Assembly (NCBI GenBank): GCA_013390905.1
Contig: JACATG010000009.1
Location: forward strand, 1-45,635
Origin: Marine Group I thaumarchaeote
Lineage (GTDB): Archaea > Thermoproteota > Nitrososphaeria > Nitrososphaerales > Nitrosopumilaceae
Length of the DNA stretch: 45,635 nt
Direction: 5' to 3'
Shown: one piece after another, positions 25,673-34,064 of the stretch
Layout: each line of letters begins with the position of its first letter
How positions within the stretch are numbered: position 1 is the stretch's first letter
Translations under genes and position numbers: made by a program
Notes under the pieces: generated by a model
What the model saw: the letters and a program-made list of their open reading frames with translations, nothing else
Told to the model about the DNA's origin: nothing
The model's database searches: none

Positions 25673-25972
25673 ATGACAGAAATTGATTCTCAAAAAAACA
25701 TCTATCTGTTCCTTCATGGAAGAATGGATCTGAAAGAAAAAGCAATGAATGCACTTACTGCAAAGGGATTCGCAAATAACAAAGTCATCATGGCTTTACC
25801 AAATGAAGTTGGAAATGTAGGAGATTACATGGCAATGTTATGGATGCCACCAAATCCAGACCACATTAAGATTCAACAAATTACAAAAGTTGAGGAAGTG
25901 AAACCAGATGATGTGACTGGTCTTTGGAAAGGTGTTTCAAAAGATGATATCGAATCCATACCATTAGAGTAA
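25673..25972 (+). CDS. Small soluble protein of unknown function
   Basis: A 99-residue ATG-initiated protein divergent from atpF. It begins with an alpha/beta unit (NIYLFLHGRMDLKEKAMNAL then NNKVIMALPNEVG) and contains a tryptophan-methionine rich AMLWMPPNPDH segment. No family recognised. Composition and codon use match its neighbours. Confidence 0.55.
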   Translation: MTEIDSQKNIYLFLHGRMDLKEKAMNALTAKGFANNKVIMALPNEVGNVGDYMAMLWMPPNPDHIKIQQITKVEEVKPDDVTGLWKGVSKDDIESIPLE

Positions 25973-26085
25973 GTTAGCTGAAACCAGCACCAAACTCATT
26001 ACCTTTTTCTAATATATTACCTAAATCAGAATTTTTTAATTTTCTATAAAGAAGAGTTTCATAAACAAATTTGAATAATAGATAA

Positions 26086-26388
26086 TTACAAATCAGAAAG
26101 TAATCCTGAAAGAAAATCAGAAAATTCTTCATCGGAGAAAATAATTTTCTCAATTTTGTTTTCTCTTTGAGCAAGTTCTGCAGATTCTAAGTGATAGCAA
26201 GTAGTTTTTCCATTTAGTTTTCCAAAGTAGAATCCTGGACAAGAGCAATAACCACCTTCAGGATCAATCCAGTATTCTTCTCCTTTTCCTACAACTGTCC
26301 AAATTTTTCTTTGACTGGGCTCAAAAATGTGCAGTTTTACACGTTTTTCAGAAACTATTGCTTCAACTCTATCGGAGTCTTTGTTCAC
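26086..26388 (-). CDS. SWIM zinc-finger protein
   Basis: A 100-residue protein with a SWIM zinc finger near residues 47-69: CSC, a short loop, then CYH, matching the CxCx(n)CxH rule. SWIM fingers bind DNA or proteins and occur with recombination and helicase factors. The start is GTG at 26388, with no ATG available upstream of the domain. It is divergent from the metallophosphoesterase gene by 34 bases, and the pair could be linked to nucleic-acid repair, though this is only context. Confidence 0.72.
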   Translation of the reverse strand: MNKDSDRVEAIVSEKRVKLHIFEPSQRKIWTVVGKGEEYWIDPEGGYCSCPGFYFGKLNGKTTCYHLESAELAQRENKIEKIIFSDEEFSDFLSGLLSDL

Positions 26389-26422
26389 AAGGATTTAATC
26401 AGATATCTGTAGTATAACTTTG

Positions 26423-27172
26423 ATGTTACAAACTAGGATAGTTCCATCAAAACCTGCGTTAATTCTAGAAGGTAAAAAAAAGTATCTGATAGTTACCGAT
26501 ATTCACATAGGATTTGAAAATAAACTAGCATTGAATGATATTTTCATTGGTAAAAATTCTACCATAAATGAAACAATTCAAGAACTGTTAGAAATTATAG
26601 ATACGGTGAATCCAGATGCAGTAATTTTGTTGGGGGATATCAAATCAAGCATTAAAAGCATTTCAAGAAATGAGTGGGATGAAGTCCCAAAATTTTTTAA
26701 AAAAATTAGAGAAAAATGTGATGTAATTCTAGTTCCTGGAAATCATGATGCAAACATTCAGAAATTAGTTCCAGATAATATTTCTATGATTAGTTCAACA
26801 GGTATAGTAGAAGAAAATATTTTGTTAACACATGGTCATACAATGCCGTCAGAAAATTTTTCGCATGTTGATAAGATTATCATGGGTCACGTACATCCAG
26901 TATTCTTTCAAGAAGATTCTGTAATAAATGGACAAAGGGTTTGGGTATCAATCAAAACAGAAAAAGAAAAAATTTTTCCAAACAAATCAGGAGAATTGGA
27001 AATAATTATAATTCCTTCATTTAATAAATACTTTTATGCAACGCATAGAAAAAAATACAAAAAATCAATTTCGCCTATTATTAATAAAATCAAAACTGTA
27101 TCTACAGCAAAAATAGTCACACTTGATGGGGCAATAATTGGAAATGAATCAATAATTGAACAGGTAATTTAA
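26423..27172 (+). CDS. Calcineurin-like metallophosphoesterase (archaeal ICC-like)
   Basis: A 249-residue phosphoesterase with all core metal motifs in order: VTDIHIGFE, ILLGDIK, VPGNHD, LTHGH and MGHVHP. This is the archaeal ICC/COG1407-like group, related to nucleases such as SbcD/Mre11 but shorter and without their capping domains; the natural substrate is not known. I use the ATG at 26423; a TTG directly before it is possible. Its stop abuts the stop of carB on the other strand with no spacer. Confidence 0.82.
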   Translation: MLQTRIVPSKPALILEGKKKYLIVTDIHIGFENKLALNDIFIGKNSTINETIQELLEIIDTVNPDAVILLGDIKSSIKSISRNEWDEVPKFFKKIREKCDVILVPGNHDANIQKLVPDNISMISSTGIVEENILLTHGHTMPSENFSHVDKIIMGHVHPVFFQEDSVINGQRVWVSIKTEKEKIFPNKSGELEIIIIPSFNKYFYATHRKKYKKSISPIINKIKTVSTAKIVTLDGAIIGNESIIEQVI

Positions 27173-30100
27173 TCAATCAAATTTATCATAAGGTTCAATT
27201 GGTTCTTTTGTAGTTTCATTATCTTTGAGCCACTCCAAAGTCTTTACAAAAGAATCTGCTAATTCAAGAGTTGTCAAAACAGGAATTCCTAATTCCAAAG
27301 ATTTTCGCCTAATTTGATATTCATCCTCAAGCATTCCAACATATTTTTCCAGTGTAGTAGTACTTGGAATGTTTATGATGAAGTCAATCTTTCGTTCATA
27401 TAGAAGATCAGAAATGTTCGGTTTTCTTTCAGGTTCTGAAATTTTATAAACTATTTCCACGTGGCCGGTTTTTTCTTCAAAGAATTCTGCAGTATGTTCA
27501 GTTGCTAAAATTTTGAACCCAAGGTGTTTAAGTTTTGCAATACTTGCAACTAGTTTTTGTTTATTTTGATCACCACCAACAGTTACAAGGGCAGTTCCTT
27601 TAACAGGTAGATTATAGCCAACAGATATCAAACCTTTTGCTAGTGCGTCATGAAAACTATTTCCAAAACAAGCAGCCTCACCAGTTGACTGCATCTCAAC
27701 GCCTAATGCAATATCTGCGCCTTGTAGTTGCATAAAGGAGAACTGTGGAACTTTGATACCATAGTTGTGAATCTTTTGCCACTTGTTTTCAGGTATTTTA
27801 GGCAAGGGTTTATCCAAAATAGCCCTAGATGCAAGAGAAATCAGGTTCATTTTAACAAGTTTTGAGACAAATGGCATAGAACGCGACGCTCTAATATTTA
27901 GCTCAATCACATAGACATGGTCATCATGAACCAAGTATTGTAGGTTAAACGGACCTTTGACATTAAAAGTCAATGCAATCTTTTTTGTATATTCAGTGAT
28001 GGTCTCAATGATTTTGTTACTTAGTCTCCATGGAGGTATACACATCATTGCATCTCCAGAATGAACACCAGCACTATCAATATGCTCAACTATTGCACCA
28101 ATGATTACCTGTTTTCCATTACTTATTCCATCTACATCTACTTCAAGTGAGTTTAACATGAATTTTGAAATTACAACTGGGTGATCAGGGGAAACATCAG
28201 CAGCAGCTTTGACATATGTCTTTAGTTCTGTTTGAGACCAAATAACTTTCATAGCAGCACCAGAAAGAACGTATGATGGTCGTACAATTACTGGGAACTC
28301 TACTTCTTGTGCAAAGTTTTTGGCTTCATTAAAATTTGAGAATGCTTGCCAACGTGGTTGTGGTATGTGAAGTTTATCAAGTTCTGCACTAAACTTTGAA
28401 CGATTTTCTGCCCTATCAACATCAAATGCACTTGTTCCCAAAATATTAACACCATGTTTAGCAAGACCGGGAGTGAGATTATTTGCAGTCTGTCCTCCGA
28501 CACAAGTAATTATTCCTTTAGGATGTTCAAATTCAGTAATGTCTAAAATCCTTTCCTGGGTCAATTCCTCAAAGTATAATCGGTTGCAAATATCATAATC
28601 AGTTGATACTGTTTCGGGGTTACAATTTACCACAGAGATATTTTTTTCGCCGTTTTCTTGTAGACCCCAAACCATGTTGACAGTGCCCCAATCAAACTCC
28701 ACACTACTTCCAATTCTATATGGCCCAGCTCCTAGTACAACAATTCCTTTTTCGTCAGAAGGAATCTCAATATCATGAGAATGTCCACCATATGTGAGAT
28801 AGAGATAGTTTGTAACCGCAGGCCATTCTGCTGAAAGCGTGTCAATCTGCTTAACAGAGGGTAAAACGCCTAATTTCTTGCGTAAATCACGCACTTCATC
28901 AGGAGTTTTGTCTTTGGCACGAGCAATTTGCTTATCTGAAAAGCCCATTTTTTTTGCTTCCCAAAGAAGTGATTCTCCTAGTTCAGAATCTTTTAATTTT
29001 GATTCAATATTTACAATGTTTTTTATCTTTTCAATAAACCAAGGATCAATTGTGGAGAGTTTGTAAATTCTCTCAACTGAAAATCCCATCTTCAATGCAA
29101 TTACTACATTATACAAAATGTGATCATCAAGAAAAGTAAGTTTATTTTCAATTTGTTCTTCGTTGTAGGTTTTACCATTGACACGATTGAGAACTAGACC
29201 ATCGTTTCCAATATCCAACATTCGGATTGATTTTTGTAGTGATTCCTCAAAGGTTCTACCGATTGCCATTACTTCTCCTACTGATTTCATTGCAGGTCCA
29301 AGTTTTCGGTTTACAAGTTCAAACTTTTCAAAGTCCCATCGAGGATGTTTACATACAATATAGTCAAGTGATGGTTCAAAGCATGCAGTAGTACTTTGTG
29401 TGATTCTGTTTACTAGTTCTGATAAATTATATCCCAATCCAATTTTTGCAGACATATATGCCAGCGGATATCCTGTTGCTTTACTTGCAAGAGCAGAAGA
29501 ACGTGAAAGTCTTGGATTTATTTCAATTGCAACATACTTATCTGAGTTTGGTTCAAGTGCGTATTGAATATTGCATTCGCCCACAATTCCAACATTTTTG
29601 GTTGCACGCAATGCTGCAGAACGTAGCATGTGATATTCATGATTATCAATTGTTTGTGATGGAGCAACTACAATATTATCACCAGTGTGAGCTTTCATAG
29701 AAAGAATATTTTCCATGTTACAAACAATGATATTGTTCCCATCATAATCCTGCATTACTTCATACTCGATTTGTTTCCAGTGTCCAACGTATTCTTCAAT
29801 TAGAACTTGGCCAACAATACTTGCTCTAAAGCCTCGCTCAACAATCTCATGAAGTTCAATTTCATTATGGGCAATTCCCCCACCTCGTCCACCCAGAGTA
29901 TATGCAACTCGAATTATTACAGGATATGATAATTCTTTAGCTGCTTTTTTAGCATCTTCAAAATTAGTCACAGTTTTGCTGTTCAAAATAGGAACTTGAG
30001 ATTCCCTCATAGAATCCTTAAAGAGCTGCCTATCCTCAGTTTTCTGAATTCCTTTAATTGACGTTCCAAGTACATTAACACCATATTTTTGAAGGATGCC

Positions 30101-30415
30101 AGATTCTTCTAGCTTAACTCCACAATTAAGAGCAGTTTGTCCACCATATGCTAGCATAATTCCATCTGGTCTTTCTTTTTCGATAATTGATTCTACATAC
30201 TCTGGGTTTACTGGAAGAAGATACACTTGATCCGCAAATCTAGTATCCGTTTGGATTGTTGCAATGTTTGGATTAATTAGTACACTTTTCAGTCCATCTT
30301 CTTGTATTGCTTTGAGGCATTGGCTTCCGGAGTAATCAAATTCACCAGCTTCTCCGATTTTAATAGCCCCACTTCCCAGTACAAGAATTTTCTTTAACGA
30401 CTCATTCTTTGGCAA
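27173..30415 (-). CDS. carB: Carbamoyl-phosphate synthase large subunit
   Basis: A 1080-residue, full-length CarB making carbamoyl phosphate from bicarbonate, ATP and ammonia channelled from CarA, for arginine and pyrimidine synthesis. The two homologous ATP-grasp halves are visible, the first starting LVLGSGAIKIGEAGEFDYSG and the second VVLGAGPYRIGSSVEFDW. The allosteric MGS-like domain lies after residue about 930 (ALVTVGGDQNKQKL). It follows carA by four bases on the same strand. Length is normal and no break is seen. Confidence 0.96.
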   Translation of the reverse strand: MPKNESLKKILVLGSGAIKIGEAGEFDYSGSQCLKAIQEDGLKSVLINPNIATIQTDTRFADQVYLLPVNPEYVESIIEKERPDGIMLAYGGQTALNCGVKLEESGILQKYGVNVLGTSIKGIQKTEDRQLFKDSMRESQVPILNSKTVTNFEDAKKAAKELSYPVIIRVAYTLGGRGGGIAHNEIELHEIVERGFRASIVGQVLIEEYVGHWKQIEYEVMQDYDGNNIIVCNMENILSMKAHTGDNIVVAPSQTIDNHEYHMLRSAALRATKNVGIVGECNIQYALEPNSDKYVAIEINPRLSRSSALASKATGYPLAYMSAKIGLGYNLSELVNRITQSTTACFEPSLDYIVCKHPRWDFEKFELVNRKLGPAMKSVGEVMAIGRTFEESLQKSIRMLDIGNDGLVLNRVNGKTYNEEQIENKLTFLDDHILYNVVIALKMGFSVERIYKLSTIDPWFIEKIKNIVNIESKLKDSELGESLLWEAKKMGFSDKQIARAKDKTPDEVRDLRKKLGVLPSVKQIDTLSAEWPAVTNYLYLTYGGHSHDIEIPSDEKGIVVLGAGPYRIGSSVEFDWGTVNMVWGLQENGEKNISVVNCNPETVSTDYDICNRLYFEELTQERILDITEFEHPKGIITCVGGQTANNLTPGLAKHGVNILGTSAFDVDRAENRSKFSAELDKLHIPQPRWQAFSNFNEAKNFAQEVEFPVIVRPSYVLSGAAMKVIWSQTELKTYVKAAADVSPDHPVVISKFMLNSLEVDVDGISNGKQVIIGAIVEHIDSAGVHSGDAMMCIPPWRLSNKIIETITEYTKKIALTFNVKGPFNLQYLVHDDHVYVIELNIRASRSMPFVSKLVKMNLISLASRAILDKPLPKIPENKWQKIHNYGIKVPQFSFMQLQGADIALGVEMQSTGEAACFGNSFHDALAKGLISVGYNLPVKGTALVTVGGDQNKQKLVASIAKLKHLGFKILATEHTAEFFEEKTGHVEIVYKISEPERKPNISDLLYERKIDFIINIPSTTTLEKYVGMLEDEYQIRRKSLELGIPVLTTLELADSFVKTLEWLKDNETTKEPIEPYDKFD

Positions 30416-30419
30416 TTAT

Positions 30420-31592
30420 TCATTTCTCCATAAGATGTTTTAACTCTTCAAAGACAAACTTACAATCAAAAGGACCAGGTGCAGCTTCTGGATGAAACTG
30501 TACTGCAATACAATTTTGTTTTTTGTGTTTTATTCCTTCAACTGTTTTGTCGTCTGCATTTGTAAACCATAAATTAAATTCAGATTTCTCAAGGGATTCA
30601 GGAGTAATTCCATAACCATGATTCTGACTAGTAACATAAACTTGATTGTTTTCTAGATTCACGCAAGGTTTGTTTTGTCCTCGATGTCCATATTTTAGTT
30701 TGTATGTTTCAGTATTTCCTGCAATACCAATAATTTGTGCCCCCAAACAAATTCCTAATGTAGGAATATTATTTTCAATTAATTTTTTTGCAGTGTCTAT
30801 GGTATCAGGACAATTCTGTGGATCACCAGGGCCACTAGTAAGTACAACACCTTTAGGATTGTACGATATTATCTTTTCATAGGTGACATTCCAAGGAAGT
30901 AGAATTACTTTGTAACCCATTTGACGAATATTTCTCAAAATTGCATTTTTTGCACCAGTATCAATTACGACAACTGATTTTTTATCATCACCATAAACTC
31001 GTTCTTGTTTTGTAGATACTATTTCCATGAATTGTTCAGAATTGTAATGAGGTGCAGATGAAAGTTGTTTTTTTATTTCTTCAACATCAATTTCAGAATC
31101 AGATACCACAAGGGCTGCCATCATAACACCGCCAGTCCGAAGTTTCTTTGTTAATTCACGAGTATCAATTCCAGAGATGCCAGGTATCTTTTCGTTGTGC
31201 ATCCATTCATCAAGAGTCATTGAAAGATTCCAGTGACTAGCAGTCAAGGATAACTCGTGGACTACCAAACCCCTTACTTGGATTTTATCAGATTCAAAGA
31301 ATTTTGAGATGCCATCATCATCTTTGATTGAAGGATCAGGAACCCCATAATTTCCAATTAGAGGATATGTCAGTGTAAGAATTTGGCCATTATATGACGG
31401 ATCAGTTAGTGCTTCAGGATATCCAACCATTCCAGTGTTAAAGACAATTTCACCAAAAACAGTTGTAGAATAACCAAAACCTTGACCATCAATAACAGTA
31501 CCATCATCAAAAACCAGCTTTCCAAACTTGTTTGCGTGGCTTGATTTCTTTGTAGTTATTGTTACCCTCGTTGAGTCCGAATTAATATTAAT
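30420..31592 (-). CDS. carA: Carbamoyl-phosphate synthase small subunit with no ordinary start codon
   Basis: The glutamine amidotransferase subunit of carbamoyl-phosphate synthase. The class I GATase has GICLGAQIIG with the catalytic Cys and the later His-Glu in QFHPEA. An ATG lies at 31430, but conserved CarA sequence continues upstream in the same frame: KLVFDDGTVIDGQGFGYS and FGEIVFNTG, which join onto MVGYPEALTDPSY. The frame is open to a TAA at 31593-31595, and between it and 31430 there is no ATG, GTG or TTG. A non-standard start such as ATT (31592) or ATA (31559) seems likely. The end given is the limit of the open frame. Confidence 0.9.
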   Translation of the reverse strand: MNINSDSTRVTITTKKSSHANKFGKLVFDDGTVIDGQGFGYSTTVFGEIVFNTGMVGYPEALTDPSYNGQILTLTYPLIGNYGVPDPSIKDDDGISKFFESDKIQVRGLVVHELSLTASHWNLSMTLDEWMHNEKIPGISGIDTRELTKKLRTGGVMMAALVVSDSEIDVEEIKKQLSSAPHYNSEQFMEIVSTKQERVYGDDKKSVVVIDTGAKNAILRNIRQMGYKVILLPWNVTYEKIISYNPKGVVLTSGPGDPQNCPDTIDTAKKLIENNIPTLGICLGAQIIGIAGNTETYKLKYGHRGQNKPCVNLENNQVYVTSQNHGYGITPESLEKSEFNLWFTNADDKTVEGIKHKKQNCIAVQFHPEAAPGPFDCKFVFEELKHLMEK

Positions 31593-31650
31593 TTAAGTTT
31601 TGTGTGGAAAAGAAATTGAAAAGTATTGATCGCAGTAAAATGTGTAGTAA

Positions 31651-32844
31651 TTAGAGAGCTTTGAACTCTTCGCTCCATTTGTGATAAGCACGAACCATTT
31701 CAGTGGAAACGCTGGGCTTTCTTCTTAACATTATTTCCTTGAAATCAGCGGGAGTGAGTTCTCTTGGTTGAACAGGTATTTCTCCCTCTACAGGTTCATG
31801 ATAGTCTGGAGAACTGAATATTTCATGAACTGTTTTAATTTGTGCTGCTTGACAGATGTCTTTGATATCACTTGCACTGTATCCATCAAACAATTTTGCT
31901 AGTTCAGCAGGATTTACTTTGAAACTTTTTCTTAGAGGTTCAGTGTATTCCTTAAAGAGATGTTCTCTAGCTTCTAGTGATGGTAACGAAACATAAATTC
32001 TCTTTTGGAATCGTCTTAGGAAAGGCCAATCAAGGCTCCAGGGTTTGTTTGTTGCCCCGATTACATAAAGCATCAAATCTTTTCCTTTACCATTAACACC
32101 ATCCATCTCAATTAGGAATTGGTTTTTGGTTCTTACTTCCCCACCGACTTCGCTGTTTCTAGAACCCAATAAAGAGTCAACTTCATCTACAAATAAAATA
32201 ACTGGCTTACCTTCTTTTTCAGCATAATGTCTTGCCATAGAAAATAATTTTGAAACATTCTTTTCGGCCTCACCTAACCATTTGCTCATCATAGCTGATG
32301 CATCTACATTGATAAAATAACCATCCATCTCATTTGCAGTAGCAGCTGCAAGCATTGTTTTTCCGGTACCAGGAGGTCCATAAAGTAACATTCCTTTTGG
32401 CCATCCAAGAGGAAACAAATCAGGTCTTTTAGCAGGATATATGATTGATTCACGTAATGCATTTTTTGCATCTTCCAATCCAACTACTTGGGCCCATGTA
32501 ACATTTGGTTTTTCCTTCATTACAAGTTCTTCAAAGTCATTTTCTGTTTCTTGTCTTTGTACAGATGCCTTTTGATCTTTTTCTGATGCTTTTGGATCAA
32601 CTGCAGGCTCTACGCCACCAGCCTGTTGTAATACATTGATTCTATTATGATAAGAGTTACATCTTTCTTTGTAAATTTGGTTCAGTTTACTGTGAGGATA
32701 AAGTTGTAATAGTTTTACAAGAGCGTCAATAGCTTGTTGATAATGTGTAATTGCCATTCCACGTGCCCCCTGAGAGTCAAATTTGATGGCATCAGAGGCG
32801 TACTTACTAGCAGTATTTTCTAATTCTTGTGGGGCTAAACTCAT
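31651..32844 (-). CDS. cdvC: CdvC, Vps4-type AAA ATPase of archaeal cell division
   Basis: A 397-residue AAA ATPase. Residues about 5-75 form an MIT domain of three helices (ASKYASDAIKFDSQG, then YQQAIDALVKLLQLYP) that binds ESCRT-III tails. The AAA core has Walker A GPPGTGKT, Walker B ILFVDEVDSL and a sensor-1 Asn in IGATNKP, with RRFQKRIYVSLP arginine-finger region. In thaumarchaea CdvC remodels ESCRT-III filaments during division. It follows two helical-protein genes in one run with 6-base spacing, the first of them ESCRT-III-like. Confidence 0.93.
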   Translation of the reverse strand: MSLAPQELENTASKYASDAIKFDSQGARGMAITHYQQAIDALVKLLQLYPHSKLNQIYKERCNSYHNRINVLQQAGGVEPAVDPKASEKDQKASVQRQETENDFEELVMKEKPNVTWAQVVGLEDAKNALRESIIYPAKRPDLFPLGWPKGMLLYGPPGTGKTMLAAATANEMDGYFINVDASAMMSKWLGEAEKNVSKLFSMARHYAEKEGKPVILFVDEVDSLLGSRNSEVGGEVRTKNQFLIEMDGVNGKGKDLMLYVIGATNKPWSLDWPFLRRFQKRIYVSLPSLEAREHLFKEYTEPLRKSFKVNPAELAKLFDGYSASDIKDICQAAQIKTVHEIFSSPDYHEPVEGEIPVQPRELTPADFKEIMLRRKPSVSTEMVRAYHKWSEEFKAL

Positions 32845-32850
32845 CTTAAA

Positions 32851-33345
32851 TTACCTACGCATATCTCCTTGAGAATTTTGTTGGTATTCGGCGGTGTTAA
32901 CCTCTGTGCCAAAATTGGTTAAATTAATTGCACTTGTCTCATGTTCATTATAATCAGGTCCATCATGATATCTCTTTTTGAAATCAGATTTCTCAGAGAT
33001 ATGTACATGCATTTCTTTTACTTTGTTTATCGAGTCTTCAGCTGAAATTATAAGTTCAGAGATTTCATCATCTAAATTCTCAAGGGAGTTGGCAGTATCA
33101 GAGATAATTGATACAAAATGCTTTAGAATTGAGTGTATCTCTTTTTTGTCAGCATATTTGCATAGCATAAAATCAGCAATTCCAACAATTTTGTTTAAAT
33201 CCTGAAGTTCTTCTAAAGTGAGTTTATTTATTTTATCATCATCAGAAGGTTTAACCTCGGATAGTTTTTTATCAAGTTTTGAAGAGAGTGTCCTTATACG
33301 TTCGATATCCTTTGAAAAGTTTCGTTTAGAATTCAGAATTGTCAA
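32851..33345 (-). CDS. Helical companion protein in the cdvC operon
   Basis: A 164-residue, highly charged protein, mostly helical (SKDIERIRTLSSKLDKKLSE, LEELQDLNKIVGIADFM and a long ISELIISAEDSINKVKEM helix) with a disordered polar C-terminus. Its ATG overlaps the stop of the ESCRT-III-like gene by four bases and its stop is six bases before cdvC, so it is almost certainly co-expressed. I do not recognise it; it could be a very divergent ESCRT-III or an adaptor. No clear MIT-binding tail motif is visible. Confidence 0.65.
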   Translation of the reverse strand: MTILNSKRNFSKDIERIRTLSSKLDKKLSEVKPSDDDKINKLTLEELQDLNKIVGIADFMLCKYADKKEIHSILKHFVSIISDTANSLENLDDEISELIISAEDSINKVKEMHVHISEKSDFKKRYHDGPDYNEHETSAINLTNFGTEVNTAEYQQNSQGDMRR

Positions 33346-33905
33346 GTGTTGTATGCTTTAAAAAAATCAAGATTAGGATACTGCTTACTTATTTTAGAGT
33401 CCACGATCAACTTTACTTTATCAAGTAAAGATGAGGATTCTTCATTTGATTGGGTAAAGTCAAATCTTGCCTTTGTAAGTACGGCAGAATCCAGTACTAT
33501 ACTTCCTAAATGAACAGATAATTCAGATAGTTTTCGGCTACAATTTGGAATAATATCAAATAATTGTGCACTAACTGTTCTAATCAGTGGGATAGTTGTA
33601 GGAAGGACTTCAAGGATACTATTTACGTCAGAGATCCTTCCAGTTCTTTTTTTTATTTGAAAGAGAATTTCTAAAGAAAATGCCATAACTCGTTCTAGTT
33701 CAATTGCTTTAAGATGAGAATTATCAGTTTCATCAAAATCATCAACTAAAAATCTGTTTGATTTTTTTAGGTCATGTCTTTTTTTCTTAAGAATCTTAAC
33801 AATATCATCTAACAGATTTATAGAATATTTCAATCTGGGAACAAGTGTAACTGAATGAGATATGTTTGCACATTCTAATGTGCAAACATCACATTTAACC
33901 GACAT
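33342..33905 (-). CDS. ESCRT-III-like (CdvB/Snf7 family) protein
   Basis: A 187-residue protein that lines up with the archaeal CdvB core: helix 1 (LKYSINLLDDIVKILKKK), a long second helix ending in LERVMAFSLEILFQIKKRTG, then the characteristic stretch with VNSILEVLPTTIPLIRTVS followed by LFDIIPNCSRKLSELSVHLG and LDKVKLIVDSKI. The usual basic helix 1-2 hairpin is shortened, and an added N-terminus carries two cysteine pairs' worth of spacing in CDVCTLEC, a possible zinc site. No broken-wing tail or MIM2 motif is clear. It leads the operon with the helical companion and cdvC. Confidence 0.72.
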   Translation of the reverse strand: MSVKCDVCTLECANISHSVTLVPRLKYSINLLDDIVKILKKKRHDLKKSNRFLVDDFDETDNSHLKAIELERVMAFSLEILFQIKKRTGRISDVNSILEVLPTTIPLIRTVSAQLFDIIPNCSRKLSELSVHLGSIVLDSAVLTKARFDFTQSNEESSSLLDKVKLIVDSKISKQYPNLDFFKAYNT

Positions 33906-33958
33906 ATTATTTTATTATTCTAGATTTTGTATTTGAGGGCATTGTAACAATTAATTTA

Positions 33959-33972
33959 GTAATCACGGTTAC
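33959..33972. promoter_or_regulatory. Palindrome in the divergent spacer between the cdvC operon and the TrmB-type gene
   Basis: GTAATCACGGTTAC is a near-perfect inverted repeat (GTAA/TTAC with a matching inner pair). A further GTAAC lies about 15 bases away. The spacer between the two divergent genes is 159 bases. TrmB-family regulators bind such dyads, so it could be the operator of the neighbouring regulator, but this is inference from position alone. Confidence 0.3.
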
Positions 33973-34064
33973 ACCTACCTGCAGATACAATTTTGATTTT
34001 TTTTAAGTAATTGTTTAAAGGAATTTAGCTCTCAATTTTACCTAACAATAGATCAAGTAGAATC

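Noticed and set aside
25974-26174. Minus-strand frame overlapping the end of the SWIM-finger gene
   Set aside because: Half of it lies inside the SWIM gene in another frame and the part in the spacer has no start codon. The peptide end looks protein-like (KLKNSDLGNILEKGNEF), so a decayed gene end is possible, but I cannot support it.
29446-29700. Plus-strand frame within carB
   Set aside because: Shadow of the highly conserved carB coding sequence on the other strand.
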